In this document: piece by piece, positions 9,199-20,148 of the stretch
Layout: each line of letters opens with the position of its first letter
Position numbering within the stretch: the first letter of the stretch is position 1
Assembly: GCA_030278955.1 (NCBI GenBank)
Contig: JAOANR010000001.1
Span: forward strand, 37,335,708 to 37,399,707
Origin: Hygrophila difformis
Lineage: Eukaryota > Streptophyta > Magnoliopsida > Lamiales > Acanthaceae
DNA length: 64,000 bases
Direction of reading: 5' to 3'
The notes under the pieces: model-generated
The model's database searches: none
The model's input: the letters and a program-made list of their open reading frames with translations, nothing else
What the model was told of the DNA's origin: nothing
Translations under genes and position numbers: made by a program

Positions 9199-12100
9199 AT
9201 GCCGCCAAGGGGAAGACCGTGAAGGGGGAACCTTGCCGCTAACAATGCCAACCCTAATGTACCCGCTGAAGGTGGGGCACCACTGAACCCGAATGAAGCA
9301 AATGGGCCAGTGGTTGCAAACCCACCCAACGTGGGAGGTCAAGCAGGCGTCGTACCCAACGTTGTGGACGCACGGCTGAGGACAGTAGAGCAAGTCCTCG
9401 TAGCACTAGGCAATGCCGAGGTTAATAGGGCCCAAGCGGCGGTACCTCCGCCGGCAGCCCGTATTAACTATTTGGCAATGGTAAACCCCTACTAACCGCC
9501 TCACTACGAAGGACAGGAGGATCCCGCAAAGCTAGAAGACTGGATCAGGACATTCGACAAGCTTTTGAACGCCGTCAGATGTCTCGAGAACGAGAAAGTG
9601 AGAGTGGCGACGTACTACTTAAGTGGGGAGGCGGATGAGTGGTGGCAGAACCACCAAGGAGGGCTAGCTGATGGCGAGCAAGTCTATTTTTGGGAAGAAT
9701 TCAAGGAGATGATGAGAGAGAGATTCTACCCCCTTAGCACGAAGACTGCTAAGTACGAAGAGTTCATCAACCTTCGTCAGGGCACCCAGACGGTACAGGA
9801 GTACTACGCAAGGTTCAAGGAGCTCGTTCGTTTTGCTCCAAGACTTGTGCCGACTGACGCTGACAAAGCCCAGAAGTTTGAAATGGGGTTGAACCTCAGT
9901 ATTAGAGAAATTTTGGTTGGAGGGCAGCATACTACACTGCAGGGTGTGTACGATCGAGCGGTGGCAATCGCTCGTGTGCAGCAGCTGAAACGCAAGGATC
10001 ATGGAGAATCGAGCAAGGGCTCGAACAACTTCGAAAAGAGGAACCGGAACAGTGGTAATGGAAACAACTTCAGGAAAGGAAATGAGCAAGGAAGGAATGA
10101 TGGGCAGAGGAGGCCCGAGAATAGGGAATTCAATCAAGGAGGTTAGGGGAACAGGAGGCCGGATAACCAAGGCGCTTTCATACCTAGATGCCAGCAGTGC
10201 AATATTTCGCACTTGGTGCGAGAGTGTCCCAAACCGGGGCATTACTACAGATGTGGCAGGGAGGGCCACATGAAAAAGGAATGCTGGACACGAGAGGACC
10301 GTATCGAGAAGAGACCGGACCTGCTGAACCGACCTCAGGGGAAAAGACCAGCTGGGCCGAACCAGCAAAACAACCAAGGTCAGAGGTTCCCTCAGGCACA
10401 GAGGCCACCTCAGAACCAAAACCAGTCAGGGAATCAAGGGGGAGCAATGGGACGCTTGAACGTGATTAACCAAGCGGATCTGGCCGCTCAGGGAGAAGTG
10501 ATCACTGGTACGTTTACTGCTTTAAGCGTACCCGTTAAAGTTTTGTTCGATTCAGGCGCGAGCTGTTCGTTAATATCTACGAGAATTATATCTGCTTTAG
10601 ATCTTCCAGCGCCTAATAACATTAACTTAGGAATTCAATTACCATCGGGCAAGGTGATATCGTGTTCGAAATGATACGATGGAACCCCGATAGTAATCAA
10701 GAACCTAGAATTCTTCGCGAATCTAGTCGAGTTTGATCTTGGGGATTTCGACGTCATCTTAGGCATGGATTTTCTGACTCAATACAAAGCTGTTATTGAG
10801 TGCCAGAAGCAGAAGATTTCCTTAGCCAAGAGTCGAGGGAGGAAGGTTGTGTATTACATGTAGCCTCGAAAGAAAGGCGCTAAGGTAGTGAATGCCTTGA
10901 GGTTCTACAATCTCATACAAAAGGGCTATCACTTATATGCATGCTATCTTCATAACATCAACGACGAGGGAAACAAGATCGACGAGATCCCGGTCGTAAA
11001 AGAATATCCCGACGTTTTCCCGGAAGATATTCCAGGGATGCCACCCGAGCGAGAGGTTGAGTTCACGATTGATCTGGTACCTGGAACTGAACCGGTATCC
11101 AAGGCGCCTTATCGCATGGCACCAGCAGAAATGAAAGAGCTGAAGGAACAACTAGAAGAGTTGTTATCAAAAGGTTACATTCGACCAAGCACGTCACCTT
11201 GGGGAGCACCAGTCCTGTTCGTCAAGAAGAAGGACGGTGGACTTCGGCTATGCATAGACTACAGACGTCTTAATCAAGTAACGATTAAGAATAAATACCC
11301 ACTACCTAGGATCGAAGACCTTTTCGATCAACTGAGAGGAGCTTCGGTATTTTCCAAGATCGACCTGAGATCTAGATACCATCAATTGCGTATAGCCGAA
11401 AAGGACATACCGAAGACAGCGTTTCGTACGAGATATGGGCACTACGAGTTCACCGTAATGTCCTTTGGTCTCACAAACGCCCCCGCAGTATTCATGAACC
11501 TCATGAATAGTGTTTTCCGAGAGTTGCTGGATTCTTGTGTCGTCGTATTCATCGATGACATTCTAGTTTACTCGAGGGATGATGAGGAGCATACGAAACA
11601 CCTGCATCAAGTACTCGGAACCCTGAGGAGAAATCAACTGTACGCGAAACTGTCGAAATGCGAGATCTGGATGAAGGAAGTCGCATTTTTGGGGCACATA
11701 GTATCGGCTAAGGGAGTGTCGGTTGACCCGGCAAAAATATCGGCAGTGATTGATTGGCTGGCACCGACAAGTCAGACAGAAGTAAGGAGCTTTCTCCGAC
11801 TAGCCGGATACTACAGAAGATTCGTGAAAGATTTCTCAAAGATTGCAAGACCAATGACCCAACTGCTGAAGAAGGGGTTAAAGTTCGAATGGACTACAGG
11901 GTGCGAAGAGTCTTTCCAAGAACTCAAGAAAAGACTCACAACAGCGCCAGTCCTAACACTTCCATCAGAGACGGAAGATTTTGAAGTGTACAGCGACACT
12001 TCAAAAGAAGGACTCGGCTGCGTACTCATGCAAAACCAGAAGGTTATTGCTTACGCATCACGGCAACTCAAGCCGCATGAGGAGAATTATCCGACGCACG

Positions 12101-13896
12101 ATCTGGAATTAGCCGCGGTGGTGTTCGCTCTCAAGATTTGGCGACACTACTTATACGGACGAACATGTCGAATGTTCACAGACCACAAGAGCCTCAAGTA
12201 CATATTTACTCAGAAAGAGTTAAATATGAGGCAACGAAGATGGCTTGAGTTAATCAAAGACTACGATCTAGATATCGCCTATCATGAAGGAAAAGCGAAC
12301 GTCGTCGCAGACGCATTAAGCCGAAAGACGAAGCACACAGCAAACACCCTTATTTTACCTTCAGGACTATATATGGACTTAGCAAGGTTGGATACTGAAC
12401 TAGTCCATTATGGGACTGTGGTAGAAAGAGTGAATGCCGTGACAATTGAATCTACCGTGTTTGATGAGATTCGGGCAGCTCAGCCGGACGATGAGAATCT
12501 CAAAAGGATCAAGGAGAAGGTCGATGTGGGAAAGGCGGTAGGATTCACAGTCCACGACGACGGAAGTATTCGCTTCAAAGGGAGGTGGTGCGTTCCTCAC
12601 AAGTGTGAGGAATTGAAGCGAAAGTTGATGGAGGAGGGCCACAGTACGCCTTATTCAGTACACCCTGGTGGTGATAAACTGTATAAAGATTTGAAGAAAA
12701 TATATTGGTGGCCGAGAATGAAAAGAGATGTTGCGGATTTTGTGGCTAAATACATAACTTGCCAAAAGGTAAAGGCAGTACGACAAAAGCCATTGGGATT
12801 GGTGAAGCCATTGGAGATCCCAAGTTGGAAATGGGATAGCATCTCCATGGACTTTGTCTCGGGCTTACCAAGATCTCCTCAAGGGATGAATAAAATTTGG
12901 GTAATAGTTGATCGGTTAACAAAGACTGCCATCTTTATACCAATGAAAGATAATTGGTCGATGGATCAACTAGCCAAGGCGTATATCGAGAATGTGGTCA
13001 GAAGGCATGGTGTGCCACACGATATTATTTCTGATCGAGACAGTAGATTTGTCTCAAATTTTTGGACGAAGTTACAAGAAGCCTTGGGAACCCAAATTAA
13101 GATGAGCACGGCCTTTCATCCGATGACCGACGGTCAAACTGAGCGGACGATTCAAACGCTTGAAGATATGCTTAGAGCGTGTGTACTTGAGTTCAAGGGA
13201 AGTTGGGAGAACCACTTACCGTTAATTGAATTCTCGTATAACAACAGTTACCATGCTAGCATTGGCATGGCACCGTTCGAAGCTTTATACGGAAGTAAGT
13301 GCCGTAGTCCGCTATGCTGGGTAAAGGATGAAAATTCTGTGGTTGTTGGACCTCAGCTCATTGAAGATATGAGCAAGCAAATCAAGATCGTCCAACAAAA
13401 GATGAAGGCCGCACAAGATCGCCAAAAGAGTTATGCCGACACAAGACGACAAGAATTGGAATTCCAAGTGGGAGACAAGGTTATGCTAAAGGTGTCACCT
13501 ATGAAAGGGGTGATGCGATTTGGCAAACGAGGGAAGCTGAGTCCTCGCTACATCGGTCCATACGAGATTTTAGACCGTGTAGGTACCTTGGCCTACCGAT
13601 TGGCTCTCCCACCGGAGTTATCACGAGTTCACAATGTGTTTCATATTTCTCAGTTAAAGAAATATGTACACGATCCAACTCACGTCTTGCAAACTGATGT
13701 GATTGAGCTGGACGATGACCTGACGTACGAGGAGTATCCGATCGAGATACTTGACGTCAAAGAAAGGGTCACAAGAAACAAGACCGTGAGAATGGTGAAG
13801 GTGTTATGGTCCAATCATGGCACGGAAGAAGCGACGTGGGAGTTGGAATCGAATATGAAGCAGAAGTATCCCAACCTTTTCCAACGCGACTCATGA
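9199..13896 (+). pseudogene. gag-pol: E1 gag-pol polyprotein, five in-frame stop codons
   Basis: One frame runs from ATG 9199 (MPPRGRP) to the stop at 13896 and is broken only by stops at 9220, 9493, 10144, 10672 and 10861. Domains: gag capsid with DEWW (about 9500-9990); zinc knuckles (10189-10270), the second having Tyr (10243-10245) for its first Cys; protease DSGA (10549-10560); reverse transcriptase with FIDD (11548-11559); RNase H (about 11980-12330); integrase zinc region H-H-C-C (12640-12762) with Tyr for the first Cys (12751-12753); integrase D-D-E core (about 12840-13145); C-terminal chromodomain (13729-13883). The pol part from 10888 is open for 1002 codons. Chromodomain plus domain order indicate a Tekay/Del chromovirus. 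The stops fit C-to-T changes in CGA, CAA and CAG codons, as expected for silenced, methylated DNA. It encoded the particle, protease, polymerase and integrase; now non-functional. Confidence 0.93.
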
Positions 13897-14091
13897 GCAG
13901 TTATGGGGACATAACTGTAGTCCTATGGGGGGGGAGGATGTGATACCCCGCAAAGAGTCATCACGCGCCGAGGTAAGAATTTAATTTTCAAACCTCAAAA
14001 TATTTTATGCATGACAATTATTACATGCATTACTGTCAGTCCGAGTGCGACCCAACTTCGAGGACGAAGTTGATTTCTAAGGAGGGTAGAC
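13897..14091 (+). other. E1 3' UTR with two polypurine tracts and a relic LTR start
   Basis: Contains a G-rich tract (13927-13936) followed by TGATACCCCGC at 13941, which looks like an LTR start. About 150 bp later comes a second tract (AAGGAGGGTAGAC, 14079-14091) directly before the real 3' LTR start at 14092. The 5' LTR lacks the 13941-14091 segment, so only the second tract was used for this insertion. E2 begins its LTR at the equivalent of the first position. Confidence 0.75.
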
Positions 14092-16226
14092 TGTAATACC
14101 CGAGAAATCGACATCGAAATTTAAATCCAAAATTAAAAAATTGGATTTATTAGAATCGAAATAATTCCGAGAGAGCGGAATTAAATATTTCGGATATTCG
14201 CGACTCGGGATAGATGAATCGAATTATCCCAATAATCTCGGATAATTCACATATTATGATTTTTAGAAATTAAAATCATAATATTATTAAAAAAAAACGT
14301 GGGTTGGTGGCCGCGCGGGGCGCGCCACCAGCGCGCCAACAGCAGCAGGCCTGCAGTTCAGGCGTTACACTCGGATTTTGCATTGATTTTCGATTTGGCA
14401 CGTTTCCAATCGGTTTGAATTCAATCATCAGGCATTGTGGAAGTTGTGGGGGTGTTATGATTGGATTGAGATGCATTAAAACCCCACAAATTCAGTCTTT
14501 AAGCTCACACAACCCATCTTGGAGGATCCTATGGAGCTATGAGAGGAGTGGGGGAAATGGATGAGTTTGAGGGTGTTAATTCGGGGGGTATGGGTTGGAA
14601 ACTGTCCCCTCACCTCCCCACTATCCCATGGCAGCTATTGGGGCAATTACACCTCTACAAATACCTCCTACTCAGCCTCCATTCCACTCATTTGCATTTC
14701 ATCCGAAAATTAGAATTCAAGTGAGAGTGGTGAGAGTTTTGTGGTTGTTCATCATCTTTCCAGGGAGTGTGGACGAGTTCAAGAGGTCCAATCCCCTCTC
14801 ACGTGTGTAGGTAATAGTTCTACTCCTTTCTCTTGGTCCTAGATTCGAGTTTTCTATCCTAGAACTGAGATTTCCACCGACGACTCCATAATAGGTGCAT
14901 TCGGTAGAAGTGTTGACTGTTGAGGCCGATCCGGACGATCTCAGGGATACCACCAAGGAGGTCTTTGATTCCTACCTCTTTCCAAGTAAGTTAGTATGTG
15001 CACGTCGATTTTTAGGAGTTTTGGTTGAGTATAACTCGAGATATAGGTTCATCTCTCCATCGTACAAAATCTGCCAAATAGGGTTTTTCCATGACCAATT
15101 TTATTGTTCTGAGTAATCGACCATGATCCGTACATTTTTAGAAGATCCTTCCAAAATGAAACTTGTTCCTAACGTCCTAAAGATGCTCTCTGTAAATTAT
15201 TATAATTTTTGGACATGTTTTGGTCATCCAAATTCGATCTGGTATTTACTGTATATATGTTGACAGTTTTGATGTACATATGTAGTCAGTTTTTGTGGTT
15301 CGATTTACTCTTGCCTATGATCATTTTCAGTGATTAATATCTTCATGAAACTTGTTCCAGTATGTGTTTAGATCATCTCTGTAAAATATCAGAATTTGTG
15401 AATCACATTTGGAATTGCTATGAATTTTTAAAGAGGCTGTGGTCGAATGAACAGTAGGCTTTGAACTCTTTGGAAAAGATGGTTCTGAAATGATTTTTTT
15501 GGGTCACTTAGATTCCGATTTTGAAGAAGCCTATTTCTATGAAAATACTTATTTTGATGTTTCCTAGCCACTGTAATTTTTCCAGAATTTTTTTTTACCG
15601 CATTTTTAAAGGTGATTTGAGAAACTGCCACAATGTCACTTTTGATCGGTAAATGCTATTTTGAATATTCGATGAACTAAGAGTCGATTGTTACTCGTTT
15701 TTGATATTATGTGAAATCTGGAAATGTGGTGATGTTATGGAATTAAAAAAAAAAAAATGTGATTTTAAAACTTTGTAAGTTTTGATCGAGTGGGATGCCA
15801 TGTCTTAGAGGGTAAGTGCACTTGGCGTGAGCTCGTTAGGCCGCCCCCTCTTTTGTAGCCAAAACGGCATATGTGAAATTGTGGTTTCGTGTTAGTAAGA
15901 GTCTATACTCCTAGATGTATCCGTATGGGTTATCTAGGGCTCCGGAGTGGTCTGTATAGGGTCACTGCTTTCACATCCCTCGTGGGTACGAGTCCCAGAG
16001 GTGGGTTGATTCGAAAGGGCATGAGCCTAGAATCTTTATGTTGAGTCCTTGTGGGTGTTAGTTCCAAAGGACATAATTGGTGTCCTCGATCACAACGAAC
16101 ATTGGTAAAATATTCGTGGAATATGTGTAAGAGATTTTAAATTAATTTATTTACTCGTCTTTTTCAATAAATATATTATTTTGTATACTCGGCTAAAAAC
16201 TTTTAAAATTCGTTGTGCTATATATT
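14092..16226 (+). repeat. E1 3' LTR, first part (interrupted by E2)
   Basis: Matches the 5' LTR from TGTAATACCCGAG onward and resumes at 23457-23855; total 2534 bp against 2547 bp for the 5' copy. It keeps the TATA-like box, donor motifs and hairpins. Two changes inside hairpins (GGAT to GGGT near 15930; CCC to TCC near 16063) both preserve pairing as G-T wobble. The last five bases ATATT (16222-16226) are the E2 target-site duplication. Confidence 0.92.
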
Positions 16227-16751
16227 TGTAACACCCCGGATTTTTGGTAACCCAGGCCGGGATGCCACCGCCACACCTCCCTAGCAAGACACGGTTTCTC
16301 CGAGCTCACTAAAGAGATGCAAGGCTATGGTTTTTCAGAATTTAAAAATATTCAAACAGCCCATTCATATATAATTTAAAGATAATACATCAAAGTTGCA
16401 GCGGAATTTAAATATAGGGCCAACATGGCCAAAACACGGGTTAAACAGGCCCGTTCATGCAGGTCGTGATTAAATGCAGGGATTTAAAATAAAGTTTTCC
16501 CCTAATGTTCCCATGTATGCATATGACGATGCATATTCTTCGTACTCTGTAAGAAAAAGGAGATATATGGTTTGGGTCAGCAAAAACGCGCTGAGTAAGC
16601 TAACACATAGCATGGGTTAGGGGTTTCAAAGCCTTTAATTAAATTTAATAAAAACATTTCTTGTAGGTAATGATTTGCAAGGCATAAAGACTTAAAAACC
16701 TTAGATATTTTGTTCTCCCGTTACATAACCATTTCAACAATATTTAATTTA

Positions 16752-16825
16752 GCCGGTGATCCGGCGGCCGCAGCCAATTTCAAAAGTATCATTTAGCCGG
16801 TGATCCGGCGGCCTCAGCCAATATC
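16752..16825 (-). repeat. Two GCCGG/CCGGC inverted-repeat units (E2 LTR)
   Basis: Units at 16752 and 16796, 44 bp apart, with loop TGAT and the same GGCGGCC(G/T)CAGCC linker as LTRs Z and S. A second copy at 20674 and 20718 lies in the other LTR. Confidence 0.85.
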
Positions 16826-16937
16826 AATAGTATCATTTCTCAAAATATTTTTCGTTTCTTTTATAGTTCACCATTCACCAGGGCTCTTGTGACCGCAATC
16901 CTCATAACCAATATTTTTCGCAGGAAACATTCAATCG

Positions 16938-17070
16938 CCCTTGGGGAATCTAACCCGCAAGAACTCAATACATCCTGGGGAATCTAACCCGCAGGAAAAC
17001 ATACAATCGCCCTTGGGGAATCTAACCCGCAAGAACTCAAATACATCATTGGGAATCAAACCCGCATGAA
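16938..17070 (-). repeat. Four T-arm-like hairpin units with covarying stems (E2 LTR)
   Basis: Minus-strand units have loops at 16947-16953, 16981-16987, 17019-17025 and 17054-17060 (spacing 34-38). Each reads GGG-[7-nt loop]-CCC with a single bulged C on the 5' side and an outer stem. Loops are TTAGATT (three) and TTTGATT (one), close to the tRNA T-loop TTCGANT. At the second outer pair beyond the first T-A, the pair is T-A in units 1 and 3, C-G in unit 2 and A-T in unit 4, so both sides change together. A duplicate array lies at 20860-20992. Confidence 0.65.
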
Positions 17071-18675
17071 TCATATTGATAACGTCAAACTTGGTCACAA
17101 GTCCCCAATGTTTCAAAAGAATTCTTTTAAAGAAAATGTTTTCATTTGGTGTAACGGGATTTTTCAAAAATATAGCTTTATCGTAATTCCAACGTCTCGA
17201 TCGTTGTTTAAAAGATTTCAAAAATCGATCGATGTCACAGTTTGCGCCTTTTTGGTTTAAAAATCCATTTTTTAGGCGATTGTTCTGAAATTTGTACAGT
17301 AGCTCAAAAACATCCCAACGAACAACTTTCGTGTTTTAAGTTTTTCGGAAAAACGATGGGAAGTATGTCAAAAATCAAGTTTTCTACAGAAATAGTATGC
17401 TGTCAGGATTCAGGTTTGACAACGTTAAAAGATTTGACTTTTTGACATATCAAATTGACTTCAAAAATTCTGAAATTTTACAGAGACATACTAGACATGA
17501 TTTCCAACAACTTTTGTTTAGATCTCAAAGATTGGTTCAGGCAAGAAGTGATAGGAATAAGCTCCTCAAGTTCGGATAAGAAATCTGTCATCCTTTGAAG
17601 ATTTTAAAAACGCAGAATATGTCCGATACGATTTGGGGTATCAAAACTTGATGAAAATTTCTGAAATTTTTACACAATATAGTTTAAGATCTTTGGATCA
17701 AAATCTTAGTTTTGAGTTTTCAGGTTTGAACACTCGAAGTAAGAGTTTTGCTCGTCGAGTTTGATTATGAAATCTGTCAAGGTTCTTGACATCGGTTCTA
17801 ACGCAGATCGGATCGGCTCGAGTTTGGAGGTTCAAATCTCAATGAAAAATTCTAAAAACTTATAGTAGTATTCCAAACTCATAGATCTACAATTCTTATG
17901 TTCAACTCCAATCCTAGATCGGTCTAGATCTAAGGTAAAAATAACCAACAAGTTCGAACGAAAATTCTGTCAAGGATTCTAAGATCCAGATTTGATACTT
18001 CTTCGGTTTTGGGTTGGTTTCAGGTTTCAAAACAATATGAAAAATTATGAAATTTTTACAGAAGCTAGATCAAAGTCTTAGGAACACTTTTCATGTTTTG
18101 AGTTTTATTGTTTGAGCAGCTTTAGAGGTTCGAAAAATTCATACGAAAACGCTGCGTTGAGGGTTTCTCTTGTTGACAGATTTTTAGAGTTTCTAAATCT
18201 CTATGTTTGGTTGCATTTTAAGTCACCCAAAACCATAGTAAGGTTAACTTACAGTGGGGATGATGTTTAGGAAGTCACGGGGTCGTCCGGAATCCACGGG
18301 GTGTCACGAACGAATCTCTTCCACCCGATTTATTCTTCCCTTGGCTCCGATTTGTGTTTGAATACGAAGGTTCGTAAGTTAGGATGATGTTTATGATCTT
18401 AAAACCATATGGAAACTTGATTAACATCTTACCAACAATCCCAAGCCTGCAATCCTTGATCTACACACTTCCTCGGTCGGATTTGGTTGCCGGAAAGTCG
18501 CCGGAACTTCGCCGGAAAGTCGTCGGAAGGTATTTTGGCTTTGGGAGAGTTTTGGGAGTGAAGAGGGATGAAGAATAAGTTATGGGGCTGATCATGGGGT
18601 GTTGGGGGTGGGTTTTGGTCATTAAAGGGACAAGGAATCCCGGATTTGGAGGCCTAAGCCGACAATTGGGCGGCT

Positions 18676-18750
18676 GCTACAGTAGCCTACTGCTACAGTA
18701 GCCACGTGCTACAGTAGTGCTACAGTAGCGCTACAGTAGTGCTACAGTAA
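18676..18750. repeat. Cluster of six CTACAGTAG palindromes (E2 LTR)
   Basis: Six copies of the 9-bp palindrome CTAC-A-GTAG (the last ending AA) occur within 75 bp, at 18677, 18693, 18709, 18720, 18731 and 18742, usually preceded by G. They lie about 430-500 bp upstream of the predicted donor, in the likely U3/promoter part. Duplicate cluster at 22598-22672. Confidence 0.85.
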
Positions 18751-19529
18751 CTTCTCTTTTTTTTTTTTATTTAAATTTTAATATTTCTTATCTACAAAAA
18801 TAAAAATCATAATGTCGGAATTATCCGTGATTGTTGGGACAATTCGATAAACTCGTTTCGAGTTGCTATCTTCCGATAAATAATAAATTCCGCTCTCTCG
18901 GAATTATTTCGGTTTTAATAATTTAAATCCAATTCTTTATTTTTGGATTTAAATTTTCGATGGCGATTTCTCGGGTTCGTCGGCTTCCAATTTGTCGTCT
19001 TTTGATTCCCGTGCAATAACTTGTATCATTAAATTTCTTCAGACTTCACGGGTTCTTGGAATTAAAATTCTTTTCCTTCATGAATTTAATTCCAATTATT
19101 TTGACTGAATTCATGGAATGTCTTCGGGCTTCCTTTCCCTCTTTTATTCCATTTTGAATTTAAATCTATCGGCGTTTTATTTCCGAGCAATAATTTATTG
19201 TGATAAATTATTTTCTTCTTCTCGGATATATTTCTACATTGATCGGAATAAATTTTTATTCCTTTGGGCGTTGATAAAAATCTGGGGTATTACAGTCTAC
19301 CCCCCTTAAGAATCAACTTCGTCCTCGAAGTTGCGCGACTTATTGACCGATTGATTGATTGTGTTTTGTTGTTTTATATTATTTGACTGAACCCAGAATT
19401 GAAATTTCCAAGTTGCCTACGTACCCTGTGAAGGGATCAAGTCATTACGTAGTTCAAAAAAAATTTATTTGGGATACAAAATATTCGAGTTTCGAATTAA
19501 ATGCTTATGCTTTCTTACGGGGTATTACA

Positions 19530-20148
19530 TCCTCCCCCCCTTAAGATTACAGTTATGTCCCCATAACTGCCTATGCATTATTCACAACCATGTTCGGATA
19601 TCATCGCATATGGTCCTTCCTCAGTATTCTTCTAGGTGTCATTTTAGAAGCACGCGAAGATGAGTTTCTAAGTGATCAAGATCTAGGACTAAGGCAAAGT
19701 TAGTCTGAAGTTGGCGCTTCTAAGTCAAGACTCAAGGTCATGTCGAACACTAGAGTGAGAGGGTTATATATCACATATGATTCACAAAAAAGTTAGTACA
19801 GATATTTATGTATGCATATGTATATGTGATCCCCCCCAAAAAAAAAATTTTATGCATGCATTTATTTATCCATGGGTTTTAAAAATAAATTTATTCCATG
19901 GATAGGTTAAAATAAGGATAAAACGTTTGGGCCACTATATTGGGCCGAAAGAAATAAATTATTTGGGCTTTAAATAAAAACAAGGCTATTGGGCCAAAAA
20001 TAATTTCTTGGGCTTCTAAAAAATTTGGGCTAAAAATTTGGGCTTTAACTCCAAAATAATAATTGGGCTCTTTAAAATAGTAGTTTTAAAAATATTCCGG
20101 GCTATGTAAAATAATAGCTTTAAAATATTCCGGGCTCTGATACCACTC
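19530..20148 (-). other. E2 internal region (619 bp, no protein genes)
   Basis: Holds only ends of a retroelement interior. A C-rich tract (19531-19542; polypurine on the minus strand) is followed by sequence matching the end of the E1 internal region (reverse complement of GGGGACATAACTGTA). At the other side an AT-rich leader with repeated 'gggctttaaa' words leads to the primer site. No ORF above background. It appears to be a deletion derivative that kept the priming signals. Confidence 0.85.
20131..20148 (-). promoter_or_regulatory. E2 primer binding site (Met-tRNA type)
   Basis: GGCTCTGATACCA read on the minus strand is TGGTATCAGAGCC, a few bases from the 5' LTR edge at 20149. It is the same primer type as in E1. 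Confidence 0.92.

Larger units (their letters stand above)
16227..19529 (-). repeat. E2 3' LTR (left copy, 3303 bp)
   Basis: On the minus strand it starts TGTAATACCCCGTAAG (19529) and ends GGGGTGTTACA (16227). It carries a captured purine tract plus a second TGTAATACCCC start (19290 region), a cluster of CTACAGTAG palindromes (18676-18750), a donor-like GTAAGTTAA (18244-18252), T-arm-like hairpins (16938-17070), two GCCGG/CCGGC units (16752, 16796) and an acceptor-like CTTTTTCTTACAG ending 16547. Predicted leader intron 16547-18252 (1706 nt). The small ORFs at 16931-17221, 17242-17445 and 19118-19309 recur in the other LTR because the LTRs are identical, not because they are genes. Confidence 0.92.

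Noticed and set aside
16938..17070. tRNA genes or Pol III SINE heads at the T-arm-like hairpins
   Set aside because: Only the T-arm resemblance is present. No acceptor stem, D-arm or convincing A box lies at the right distance.
16931..17221. 96-codon minus-strand ORF (and copy at 20853-21143)
   Set aside because: A translation of the hairpin repeat array, duplicated only because the LTRs are identical.
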